Under the pieces are notes generated by a model. That model was not told where the DNA came from, ran no database searches, and worked only from the letters and a program-made list of their open reading frames with translations. A stretch of DNA of 64,000 nucleotides from Kappaphycus alvarezii (taxonomy: Eukaryota; Rhodophyta; Florideophyceae; Gigartinales; Solieriaceae): the NCBI GenBank assembly GCA_002205965.3, contig NADL03000666.1, positions 62,001-126,000 on the forward strand, written 5' to 3'. Positions 24,713 to 34,426 of this stretch are shown here, piece by piece. The stretch's first letter is position 1; the number at the start of each line of letters is the position of its first letter. Made by a program: the position numbers and the translations under genes.

Positions 24713-26212
24713 ATGCGAAATTTTTCCTTCCTTCTCGTGCTCTGGTGCGCAACCACCCACTTCAGTGAAACTGCAGCGAGTTCATTAGCACAACGGTTAT
24801 ACCTAAATTTTCTCCCACCCAATGCCGCGGCAAGAGCTGCCACTCCACCTTCTATCGTCACTGCGGAAACCCCGATCGTTGTTCGATACACTCTCATAGG
24901 TGCCATTGCCATTTACGAGCCGCAGGCAGCGTGTCACCCGAGAGCACTATCTTTCTTCGGGGTGCGGGACCACATCAACCAGGCTTGGTGTCGGTCTCGA
25001 GACGACAATGCCGTTCTTCAAGCCTTCACACTACACCGCGCCCTGTCATGGGAATTTCCGGAAGAAGCAGAGGGATTCGCCCGCTTCCTACGAGGCCTTG
25101 GGCTAGAACCGGTTTCTAACAGCACAAACCGTTCAACGAGGAATGGCTGGGCTAATTTTGCTGGTGATCGTATTGCTAGGTTCTTCGCACGTGACGGATG
25201 GAACTCGCTTGGCGACCGCTCTAACGGATTTCGGCAGCAGTTTGCTGACTTTACTAACTATCGCCCTGTTAACTGCGCAACTGATGACCCAAGAAACTTG
25301 CGGAGACCTTTACGTTGGCAACCGATGATTCAACCAGTCGACGGGCGTGGCAGGTTCAGCAGTCAGATACATGTGGTGCCCCACATCGGGCAAAGTGTGA
25401 GACCTCTAGTTTTGACCGACCGGGAAGTTAATAACAGAAGGGTGCGGTCTCCTTACAATCGGCCCAACCGCGATGTGATCGGGAGGGGCGACGTCCAAAT
25501 AATTCAACGTTTCCTTCGGGATACCATTCAGATCAGTAATTCGCTTAGTGGCGGGCGACGTTTCCTCGCGCGGTGGTGGGACAACAAGCTGCTTTCTACT
25601 GCAAGCATCTCTGCCTTCTACGAGACAGCTCTTGGACTTAGCCGTTTTCAAATTGCGCAGCAATTCATGGGAGAGATGATATCTCAGCATGATGCGTTGT
25701 TAGTGGCATGGAAAGAAAAGCGAAGGCATGACCTAGCACGACCACGAACATTTCTCTTAAACCTAAGGCGTGGGCAGCGCTTCCGGGCATTCCTCGATGA
25801 ACAAAGAGGTTTTGGACAAGTGAAAACTGAAGACTGGCGCCCGCTGATAATGGAGCAGCCGCACTCCGAGTTCCCGTCTGGAAGTGCTGCGCTTTGTACA
25901 GCAGCGATGGAACACATTATGACGTACGCACGGGCAAGGCTAAATGGGACACGGGCGGTGCCACCTATAAAAATTCGATTTCCAAGGGGGAGTCTACCGT
26001 TTTTTATGTCGGCGGATCGAACAGTGTCATTTCGGAATCCAGAACATGCAGCGGTGAGTTGCGGCAACAGCCGACTATGGGCTGGTGTACACTTCAGGCC
26101 AGCAGTGAAAGCAGGGACCAGGATTGGGAGGAATGTCGGCAAGCGTGTCTTTGAGCACATTTCGATGTTAGGTCGAGGAGTTAGGCCGCCAGGTTGTAGG
26201 TATTGTCTGTAG
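24713..26212 (+). CDS. Secreted vanadium-dependent haloperoxidase-type protein (PAP2/VHPO superfamily), PSGS variant
   Basis: 499-aa intronless gene with ATG at 24713. Residues 1-24 form a signal peptide (basic start, FLLVLW core, small residues before the expected cut), so the product is exported. Vanadate-site motifs are present in order: K336-x6-R343-P (KRRHDLARP), PSGS (S389, G390, S391), and SRLWAGVHF (R454, H460; H460 would bind vanadate). These correspond to K353, R360, S402-G403, R490 and H496 of fungal chloroperoxidase. The proton-relay His404 is Ser391 here. Residues about 146-215 carry a GWN...DFTNYRPVN...RWQPM segment (F180-N187; R201-M205) typical of the N-terminal part of NapH1-like bacterial and some eukaryotic members. 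Expected role: hydrogen-peroxide-driven halide oxidation or, if not, a vanadate/phosphate-binding acid-phosphatase-like activity. GC content is well above the surrounding AT-rich DNA and no intron is needed, so transfer from bacteria is possible but not shown. A minus-strand 258-codon frame inside it is a shadow. Confidence 0.85.
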   Translation: MRNFSFLLVLWCATTHFSETAASSLAQRLYLNFLPPNAAARAATPPSIVTAETPIVVRYTLIGAIAIYEPQAACHPRALSFFGVRDHINQAWCRSRDDNAVLQAFTLHRALSWEFPEEAEGFARFLRGLGLEPVSNSTNRSTRNGWANFAGDRIARFFARDGWNSLGDRSNGFRQQFADFTNYRPVNCATDDPRNLRRPLRWQPMIQPVDGRGRFSSQIHVVPHIGQSVRPLVLTDREVNNRRVRSPYNRPNRDVIGRGDVQIIQRFLRDTIQISNSLSGGRRFLARWWDNKLLSTASISAFYETALGLSRFQIAQQFMGEMISQHDALLVAWKEKRRHDLARPRTFLLNLRRGQRFRAFLDEQRGFGQVKTEDWRPLIMEQPHSEFPSGSAALCTAAMEHIMTYARARLNGTRAVPPIKIRFPRGSLPFFMSADRTVSFRNPEHAAVSCGNSRLWAGVHFRPAVKAGTRIGRNVGKRVFEHISMLGRGVRPPGCRYCL

Positions 26213-27655
26213 TTTCGAAGTACTCTAATCCTACTTTCGAGGTGAAAGAGAGCGTAGCGGTTGTATGTTTTTACTATGACGTAGCGAGGATCACGCAGTG
26301 GTACAAGCGCTTTTGTACGTTTCAATATTTGTGGAAGGGGACTTTCTTGCATTTCGAACGCGTTGGGGGAATTTACTGCTCGGGCAGCTGGGAGGCAACC
26401 TAGAATTTCCTGCGACTGCATGCTACATTCACCTCGCGCGGTGGAATCCAGTGTGGTCAACTATGTCTGTCGAAGGGATTATGCACTGCGGTGGGGAAGT
26501 GGTAGTCGCTCCCCGCAGTCGAGATATATGTGTCTACATGGACAAAACGGTCATCTTTGTTGACGTTTTCTCTGATACAGGATGTGAACGGCTATATTAG
26601 ATTCACGGTAGAGAGCGTAGGAGGGACCGGCGCCAGGCAGACCAGGTCGTGAAGCTCACGGCGCTAGTAATTTGTGCGCTTGCAACAATACTGTACAGTA
26701 CAGTACTCCACTACAAAACCGTTGATCTAGCATGGTAGAATCTAACCAAAACATCATCTTCTCTTGCGAGTAAATATGATTCAGGCTGAAATGCTGTGAT
26801 TCCTTTCTAATAAATGTAGTTATGATTACATGACGGAAACCATGGTGATAGCGTCCTTGAACAATTGATGTTGAATGGGTGTACAGTACATTTCAGTTTT
26901 TTTTCATTTTTTCTTGATTTTCTTTAAAATTACTGTAATAAGAAAACAGAACTTTTGACTGCTGGCTGAGCCAACTGGAACAACATCTTGCAAGAGAGGG
27001 CAAATGGCATTGCAGTCAGGTTCTTGTGTATGGTACACATCACAATTTTTATGCAAACTTCGATACAAAATATTGAAGTTTCGAATAACAGGTTTTTATT
27101 AAAATACGGGGAGGTGCAGGGAATTCGGAAATCCTTTTTTTGAACAGCTGTATCACTTGTGCGAGAACAGTACTCCTAACTGCTCGACAGTAATCACCAT
27201 AATTATTGATTGCTGGCCATACCAATTCAACACTCTATCTAATGTAAACGAATATATGCCGCCCCCTCTAATCCTTAAAGGAATACTACCTGTACACCTG
27301 TGTACGCTATCGAAATTTGACCAAGCATGCTCCATATTATAATTAGTTTTTTTCAATGCAGAGACAACTGCCATTTGAAGCAGACGCACAAAAATTTCCT
27401 TTTGTAATCTGGTCGACTAGAGATTGTGGTATAGTTTAAAACCCTCCAAGAATAGTCATACCCTTATATGTACCACTCACGTTTATAATAATACTCAGCA
27501 GTGCTGTACAGCAGATCTACAGGTACAATACATTACAGTGTTGTACTGTACATGGGCTACGGTAGTGTAGTTCGAAAATTTTGATAGTTTGAAGCCATCA
27601 ATTTGGCAGTGGATCATTGTTACAGTCCTGTCCAAATTCATTGCAACTGACGGAA
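26213..27655. other. Downstream DNA of the haloperoxidase gene, no gene seen
   Basis: Likely holds the 3' untranslated region and a candidate poly(A) signal. TACAGTAC words recur near 26693, 26882 and 27505-27545. The frames present are short and unsupported. Confidence 0.5.
26809..26814 (+). promoter_or_regulatory. Candidate AATAAA polyadenylation signal
   Basis: AATAAA about 600 bases after the haloperoxidase stop, the best plus-strand candidate I see before the next feature. The distance is long, so an earlier variant signal is possible. Confidence 0.3.
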
Positions 27656-28600
27656 GGGGCAAATTTTTGGGTAATTTATCATTTGGAAAGTATTATCATT
27701 TCCTGAAGTGAGGCCAAATGTTCCATTAGGGATTGAGGTGTGTGGGTGTGAGCTTAGAGTACCAGGTTAGCAGCGTAGCAGCGTCACCTTAGAAAACGGG
27801 CCGGAGTTAAGCCATTAGGTAGGTAGCATTGGACGTTGATGTCGCTGTGGCGTGCCTTTAAGGGAGGATATCTTTAACTTTCCAGTACGTCTCCATTGTC
27901 TTTACGGCTAAATTCCGTACGACATCTCTTCATGGTGCGTAGGCATCTGGGTGCCAACCTGCGAGAGTGGAGATGGGGACGGGAATGAGTCTACCTCTGG
28001 CAAAATTCGCGATGTATGACTCGTATCTCATCACTTTCGCGTTTTCCGCAACATTGAGTGAGGTCAGCTGGTTTAAGTTGTGAACTCTTATGCGGGAGGG
28101 TGCCAAGGAGTTAGGAAAGGTGATGTCGAAAAAATCCGTGCCACCGGTATGCCCCATTGCGCAAGTATCGGTTCTGGTGCGGTGAAAGCCTTCTCGCGGT
28201 TCCACGACTGGGTGTCGAGCTGCCTTTTTCAGATCACTGGCCAGCAGACCGGCCTGACGGTCGAGGCGCAGCGTCCTTTCGCTTCCGTGCAAGCAATGAA
28301 TGTGGTCGCCGAAACAGTCGAGCATTTCGGGGCAGTTCCACTTTGGGCATGGTGTTTCCGAAGCGAAAAGTGGGACTTGGCAATGATACTGGAGCCACAA
28401 GGAGAATTCTCTTGGCCCACTATTTGTCTTCAGTCCTGGAGATGGGCTCAGTACACCCATGCTTTCGCTCCGGGGAGAGCCATGGAGGCCCGAAAAGCCT
28501 GCCTCTTTTTGTCGCCGAGAGGTAGCTCTGCATGCACTCTTTCGTGGATTGCATCTATCAAAGCCTTTTGTGATTGGCGGAAGGGGTGCGCTATTCTTTA
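27656..28600 (-). mobile_element. LINE copy A2: R2-type RT C-terminus and 3' region
   Basis: The best-preserved C-terminal domain of family A, on the minus strand. The frame 28460-27930 holds a zinc-type segment (CPKWNCPEMLDCFGDH), an HGSERTLRLD block, LLASDLKKAARHPVVEPRE, then GGTDFFDITFPNSL, the counterpart of the KPD...D restriction-like endonuclease core, and ends at GWHPDAYA. This order (Cys/His region, RHD, EPR, nuclease core, GWHPDA) is characteristic of early-branching non-LTR elements. Beyond the stop the element continues through a worn last coding part into a 3' region (27765-27656) about 105 bp of which is repeated at 30518-30620, with TACTTTCCAAAT and AATTACCC tail blocks. 5' truncated and broken. 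Confidence 0.65.
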
Positions 28601-30401
28601 TATTGATGCCATAAAGTTACAATCTACTACTAGACTGTACAGTACTGTACAGTACAGTACTGTCCCGTTCTGTGCCGTCCCGTGCTGTATCCCAATTTTC
28701 AAAGGGGGGAAGAGGTGACCTTTTATTCAAATGAGGGGACCTTACGGCCCCAAAGGGGGAGGCTGGGAACCTTTGAAAAAAGTATCAAAATCTGTAAATT
28801 TCTGAATCAGTGGTGTGGGTACCGTACTAGTACTGTACACCGATTTCAAAATTTATTTGAAATCTGCTCCTGGCAGGCTAGAATTGCGGTGCGCTTCTTC
28901 CCTCAAGACATGAAAAGCACGCACATAGACTATATGGCAGGATGATTGGGCACGATTGCGCGACAGTCTTGGGGCGCTATTTTCGCCTAGGGGAATATAC
29001 AGTACATAGACTACAGTATAGTGTGCTGTCTCTGATTCAGGTGCGGTCAGCAGGGTACGCATGAAAGTCCTTGCTTGACGACCCAGTAGCGCTTGTACAG
29101 TACAGCAGCAACCCATTGGCAGCCTTAAAGGGAAGAGTAGTTTGATTCAAAAGCAAGGCGGGCGCTATGTGATGTCAAGACATCAAGGCTGCTGTGGTTC
29201 TTGAATTGCGTAAGGCTTAAACCTGGAGACAAATTGGAAAATGTCAGATGTGATTCTAAAGTTTACGTCTACAATTCAGCAATTGTGAATCGCTGATTCC
29301 CAATGAAGTATAGTTTCTTGAATGTACCGTACAGTGTGTGTATATTATCATCTTTACTTCATGTTTTATAAATTGTAGACCCAAAACTAGGACTGTAATG
29401 ACTTACAGCTATATACAGTATACTGTATATGGCTTATAAAGGGCATACAATGCCAAGCTGACAGTGTAAGCTATGATAGTGTAAGCTATGATATTTGGAA
29501 TATCACTGTCCAACTTGAGAGTACGCGCTAATATCAATGTTGTGGTCGCCGAAATTCTATGGCGAAGATAGTCGAAGGCGGCAATACTCGAAGCCTAGGC
29601 CACAGTCACACTGTTAGTGCAATCATTAACCTAGCTCCTATTTAGAGCTACAATATTGTCTCCCTCTTAGTGCATCTACAGTACTCTGCAATAACTGGAG
29701 TCTAGACCTATTCTTAGCATTATACAACAGACCCAATCTACCGAGTAGCGGACAGACTGGGCATACATAAGCATTTACAGTACTGTACTCACTCACACCT
29801 CAAATACTGTACTTCAACACTTAGACCAACGTCCGAAGTGGACCGACACTCATGGGCCTCAAAATATACCGCCTGTTTGCGACCATAAGCCTTTACGCCA
29901 ATTTCTCTCTCTTCGCTGGTTACGCGCATTTAAGAGAAGTGAGCCCAGAGACGTTGCCAGGATTTATTTCACAGCATTGAGGTTATCCGCATTCAGTAGA
30001 TACTGAATGCATTAAACTTCTTTCTTTCTTGAGCAGTCTGGAACGCCCTGTCTTCTGCGAAGGCAAAGCGTTTTCTCTGTGCTTTCTACAATAGTGGCTA
30101 CCACCTAAATAGTTTTCATTTACAGTATCAGAAAATCTACAATACGGTACTGCCTACGCATGCATTACAGTTAAAATTTCGCCACGTTTAAAAAATTTTA
30201 GATCTTCCAAAGGGATCTTATCTGTGGAGCCAAAAGCTATCCTATTCAGTTATCCACAACTGCTGACAGTACGGTAGCGTACAGTACGGTATTTACGTAG
30301 TTCTGTACAGTACAGTACCTTGCCGTGGCACTTCAGTACATTACTGTACTGTACTGTATTGTGGTGCGTTCAGCATCCTGTAGGATATTGCGGGGCCACA
30401 A
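28601..30401. other. Intergenic DNA dense in TACAGTAC words; no gene
   Basis: Copies occur singly or in short runs, for instance around 28636-28665 (several overlapping), 28829, 28996, 29096, 29413, 29678, 29780, 29806, 30267-30310 and 30335-30358. No coding region is convincing. A 15-bp tandem duplication (AGTGTAAGCTATGAT twice) lies at 29463-29492. Confidence 0.5.
29463..29492. repeat. 15-bp tandem duplication
   Basis: AGTGTAAGCTATGAT occurs twice back to back with no mismatch. Confidence 0.8.
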
Positions 30402-30446
30402 CCGAACATATCTTTCAAATATTAAATCACCCCACATTTTCCCTCG
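30402..30446 (+). mobile_element. LINE 3' tail (stacked copy 1)
   Basis: CCGAACATATCTTTCAAAT, then AAATCACCCC and TTTTCCC: the tail variant also seen at 50945-50985. No RT codons are readable above it. Confidence 0.5.
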
Positions 30447-30517
30447 TTCAGAAACTTCGGTGTACCTCTCATCGGGTGGTACGGACGCGAGACCATGGTT
30501 CATACCCCTCTCCACTT

Positions 30518-30620
30518 GGAAAGCTCACACCCACTCACCTCAATCCAACGAAACGCGCGGTCTCACTTCAGGAAATGATATTACTTTCCAAATAAATAAT
30601 TACCCAAAATTTTGCTACCC
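30518..30620 (+). mobile_element. LINE 3' tail (stacked copy 2)
   Basis: Direct match, in opposite orientation, to the 3' region of copy A2 (27656-27765): AAGCTCACACCCA, CTTCAGGAAATGATA, TACTTTCCAAAT, AATTACCCAAAA. This shows a second tail subfamily and lies about 70 bases after stacked copy 1. Confidence 0.6.
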
Positions 30621-31012
30621 TTGGAAAGCAGGACTATTGTAGCGCAAGTGTAATTTATGGCAGAAGAGTAGCACTACTACAGTTACCAGCTACTTTCTAG
30701 CTGGTACAAACGCTCAAGCACTTGCAATGTAGGTCCCGCCAATGGTTTGATTACAAATACAGAGGACTCTCAACCGTTCCATTACCCGCAGTAAACTAAA
30801 CCAATTTTCCCCCTACAGTACACAAAACGCCGATATGTACTTCGAGCCAATTCGGGATTTTCAGGAGTAAGGAGGCGTGAGAGACATTTCCGCAGGAGAC
30901 AGCATTCGCCGTGAGTTGCAAAACGAGGCAAGAGCGGGTTGATGGTAGTCGCTGGAGGCGATTGGGCCGCTTCGGGTGGCACAGAAGTACGCGACTTTTT
31001 AAACTATATCTC

Positions 31013-31285
31013 GGTCCGAATATATCTTCCAACAGTAACGACACCCAAAAATTGGAGATTTGCAATTCCAAATGTGTGAGCATCTTTACGCCGCAGCAGC
31101 CGTCATGTCCAATGCGGCCTGCTTGATGGCTGGCCTGAAGATAGCATTTTAGGGAGCGTAGTTCCTTCCCCATTACTGTGTCGGTATACCCTTTTCGAGT
31201 TGATTGCGGTTGTCTGGAAAACCATGGGATAGATCGGATATATCTTCCAAGAGTAAAACATCCAAACCGTTCCCCCTCTTTAGTT
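31013..31285 (+). mobile_element. LINE 3' ends (stacked copies 3 and 4, copy A3)
   Basis: A tail at 31013-31055 (CGGTCCGAATATATCTTCC, then ACACCCAAAA) is followed directly by a further 5'-truncated copy: the last codons AAAAVMSNAACLMAGLKIAF and stop, then a 3' region ending at 31227-31285 with GGATATATCTTCC, GTAAAACATCC and CCCC. From 31131 to 31280 it is almost identical to 22486-22341 inverted. All four tails between 30402 and 31285 point the same way. Confidence 0.65.
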
Positions 31286-31396
31286 AATGTTTTATAAAAG
31301 ATGCCAGCCAATCCATACATCTCGATAAAGAAAACCCGTTTTTTCCACCCAAAACTTTCCCCAATCCACCGGTATGCCAATTACCTCTTGCGTATT

Positions 31397-31401
31397 AAGG
31401 C
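31397..31401. repeat. Target-site duplication AAGGC, left
   Basis: AAGGC immediately precedes the TGTAAT terminus at 31402. The same five bases follow the ATTACA terminus at 39296. A 5-bp duplication is usual for Ty3/gypsy integrases. Confidence 0.7.
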
Positions 31402-31885
31402 TGTAATGCTTGGAAATGTTCTTTATTTTTTCCTGCCTATCCTAGGCCAAGCGTATCCTTACTTATCCTTGTCCCCCTTTTCCGACCACCCTCGACACAG
31501 TACAATATATATACTGTATACTGTACTGTGCCGGGTGGTGGAATATAGCACCTAATCCTACATTGGACGAGGGAGATACAGTACAGTATCTTCCCATCTC
31601 AGCAGTGAGCTCGCACAGTCCACATGCCCCGCACTCAAAGTGCGACACGGGCACGCAAGTAGGCAAGTATACCTGCCTACCCAACCCACCACTGCAACGC
31701 CCTACCTGCTTGCCACGGTCACCTACACCCCAACCAACGCCAACCTGCCAGCTCCTCAGCCACTGCGGCACGCCCTTACCCTTCCCCGCCTGTCCTTTTA
31801 GAGTACCAACGTGCTGCAAAACAGCTGGTATATTCGGGGCGTGCTCCCTTTGGCGTATCGTTACAATCACCCTCCTGTGGTGTGA
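31402..31885 (-). repeat. Inverted LTR at the left end of the gypsy insertion
   Basis: The reverse complement of the forward LTR at 32550-33073, about 95% alike by eye. It starts exactly at the LTR's 3' terminus (TGTAATGCTTGG on the plus strand) and lacks roughly the first 45 bases of the LTR at its inner edge. It holds the same palindromic TACTGTA-rich core. Confidence 0.8.
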
Positions 31886-32549
31886 AGTCTGTCTTGTCTG
31901 CCCAAGACAATTTGGTCTCCATTCACGGCCGTGTCACGTCCCCAGAGAATCCATCGAGTGCCATCGTGCACGGGAGAACCCGATGCTCCTCACCAGTGTC
32001 GCCGTCGATAGCGCAGTATTCGTTGGCACCGCTGTGCCAATAAACAGAACGTACGCACCAGGCGGAGGGTGGAACGGAGGGGTAAGGTTCAGGATCCTCC
32101 AAGGACTAGGTCAGACCAAACCGGTACGCATCCGTCTTCTTGAACTCCCGGCCCGCAGAGTGGCGGAGAAAAGCCGTAATGTGGGTACCGAAGAGCGCCG
32201 TGCGCTCTTTCTCGTTCATCACGATGGGGCGGGGGAAACGCAGCACGGTATACGGCGTACTTCAGAGGGCTTCTGTTACAGTAGGCGATCTTCTCAATAT
32301 CTTGGCGGTCCCGGAGTCCTAATATTTCGGGGGGAGATAATACGCCGTCATGCGGACGAGGGACGAGGGCCGCCTTTGTAGCGATGGCCTTACGAGGGGC
32401 CCTATACCTCGTGCTCAAGCTTGCCTTCTGCTTAGTGCGGGCCATGGTAGGCCGGGAACGAAGTTTGGAACTGGATGAAAGACAGTGAGTCGATGACAAG
32501 GAGGTGAGACCAATTGTGATGGAGGATGATGCCTACAACGAAGGGGAGT
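31886..32549 (-). other. Unique segment between head-to-head LTRs, containing a histone H3-tail reading frame
   Basis: Not LTR sequence and not recognisable gag or pol. Its right edge ends in a purine run (GAAGGGGAG) just before the LTR, like a polypurine tract. Contains the minus-strand H3-like frame at 32089-32445. No other gene recognised. Confidence 0.6.
32089..32445 (-). pseudogene. Histone H3-like remnant: conserved H3 N-terminal tail, diverged body
   Basis: An ATG at 32445 opens a 118-codon frame starting MARTKQ, with ST at positions 10-11, APRK at 15-18 and ATKAA at 21-25 (H3 numbering), colinear with canonical H3 without gaps: 18 of the first 26 residues match. K4, K18 and K23 are kept; the K9 context (ARKS) and K27 are not. 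After residue 26 the frame is not recognisable as an H3 fold, and only faint, out-of-register likeness to the H3 alpha-N region (an LRR...TE.L pattern) is seen downstream. It is therefore a captured or retroposed H3 remnant, or a chimeric frame using an H3-like tail. It sits between inverted LTRs of a retrotransposon and reads toward the inverted one. Canonical H3 is 136 aa. Confidence 0.6.
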
Positions 32550-33073
32550 TGTTAGGTCGAGAGGGGTGTGAAACAGAAGATCAGGTTAAGAACGCCACAG
32601 GAGGGTGATTGCAACGACAAGCCAAAGGGAGCACGCCCCAAGTATACCAGCTGTTTTGCAGCACGTTGGCACTTCTCAAAGGTCAGGTGGGGAAGGTTAA
32701 GGGCGGGCCGTAGTGGCTGAGGAGCTGGCAGGTTGGCGTTGGTTGGGGTGGAGGTGACCGTGGCAAGCAGGTAGGGCGTTGCAGTGGTGGGTTGGGTAGG
32801 GAGGTACACTTGCCTACTTGCGTGCCCGTGTCGCACTTTGAGTGCGGGGGCATGTGGACTGTGCGAGCTCACTGCTGAGATGGAAGATACTGTACTGTAT
32901 CTCCCTCGTCCAATGTAGGATTAGGTGCTATATTCCACCACCCGGCACAGTACAGTATACAGTATATATATTGTACTGTGTCGAGGGTGGTCGAAAAAGG
33001 GGGACAAGGATAAGTAAGGATACGCTTGGCCTAGGATAGGCAGGAAAAATAAAGAACATTTCCAAGCATTACA
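32550..33073 (+). repeat. Forward left LTR of the gypsy element
   Basis: 524 bp beginning TGTTAGG and ending ATTACA, with TG...CA termini. A 9-bp inverted pair CACAGTACA/TGTACTGTG (32946-32980) encloses a TATATATA run that could serve as the promoter core. Followed directly by TGGTACCGTATCC, a plausible tRNA primer site (TGG start). Confidence 0.8.
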
Positions 33074-34249
33074 TGGTACCGTATCCATGGTTCGACGACG
33101 CCATGACAGACGCTAACGCCCCTCACCTCTCCTTTGATGGATCATACTCTTCCGACATTGCCTGTTTTCCTTTTCGCGTTCGAGAACGTCGTTATGCGCG
33201 GATAGACGGACGGCGAGAAGGCCCTCCAGATTATGTGCCATCTAGAGGGGGCTGCTTTCGACTTCTACTACGAGTCGTTTGCGCAGGATGGGTCCCTCAT
33301 TGAAGACACTGAGAAGTCCGATATCGTCGAGAAGATACTCCTCGCCGAGTTCGCGAAGAAGGAGAAGCCGAAGGAGGACGTCCACGAAGCCGTTGCCGCA
33401 GGATTGGACGCTAGAGACATAGGAGGGTCTCTGGTGCGTATGGATTCCCTCTTCAAGAGGATTGGCCTCAACGAGACGGCTTATTTCGGTTTGCTTCGGA
33501 AGGCGGTGGCGGGACACCCGGAGCTGGCTCAGTTTGTCATGTACCGAGCGCCGACGGACTACAAGGAACTTAAGAAGTAAATTGAAGACTTTCAGGTGGG
33601 AAAGAAGGCATTCTTCGCCGACAAGGAGGCGGCTCGAGCGCCTTTGGCCGCTCCGAGGAGGATTCTTTAGAGGACTGACGTGCACGCTGTCAAGCCGCAC
33701 CAGCTGGAGGATAAGGTTGACCAGCTAGTGGGGCAGTTTGCGGAGTTATCTCTTTTCGTGAAGAAGCAGTTTGAAAACGGAGGACCTGCCGCTATGGTCG
33801 ATGACGACTTTAGTTGCAGTTTCTGTGGACAAACGGGCCACCGTGCCACGCAGTGCCCGCAGAAACCCCAAAGGCACACTCGTTGCTCTGTCTGTGGGAA
33901 GAGATGTCACTACGTGGCAACTTTCTGGTCCAAGGGACAGCAAGATGGAGGTGGTCGTGTAGGAATTGCCGAAGCAAGTTCAGAGTCGAAAGAAGAACTT
34001 AGACTGATGGAAAAGAATGACGACGAGCCTGTTGTCGTCGTCCAGGAGGCTCGCAAGGGCGATGTGTTGGCCGCTGCAAAGAGGAACGCCGACGGCCAAG
34101 CCCTTCCGAAGCAACGCAGGGATAATCTTATGGGCATTGAAGCGCTGATGAATAAGGCACCTCCCGTTCGCCCGCCGATGGTTATATCGGAGCCAAGGAA
34201 GAAGATTAATAAGACGAAGAAGACCAAGAAGGCATCAAGAGCCCTATAG
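33074..34249 (+). mobile_element. Gypsy gag region (fossil)
   Basis: Capsid-like charged helical sequence followed by a CCHC zinc-knuckle region at about 33810-33910 (CSFCGQTGHRATQC and a second, knuckle-like block), then a lysine-rich end. In this family gag forms the particle and the knuckles bind the RNA genome. Broken. Confidence 0.65.
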
Positions 34250-34426
34250 GACCACGTAGGGAAGTATAATGTGGTCGCGGAACTGATTTAGGCCTCGTCG
34301 GCAATGAACTTCGGGCAGCTTCTCTGTGGAGACGCGTATGAAGCAAGGAAGCAGTTGAAGTGTCTGATTTCGACTGTCACAGTGACTCAGGCGTCCATGA
34401 CAAGTCACACCTAAGTCTTTCGCCAG

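Noticed and set aside
25684-26460. 258-codon minus-strand frame
   Set aside because: It is the shadow of the haloperoxidase gene: antisense to its conserved active-site region and without motifs of its own.
28080-28718. 212-codon plus-strand frame
   Set aside because: Antisense to the LINE C-terminal domain of copy A2, which has recognisable motifs.
31563-32381. 272-codon plus-strand frame across the inverted LTR and H3-like segment
   Set aside because: It runs through LTR sequence and is antisense to the H3-tail frame. The Pro/Cys-rich product has no family likeness.
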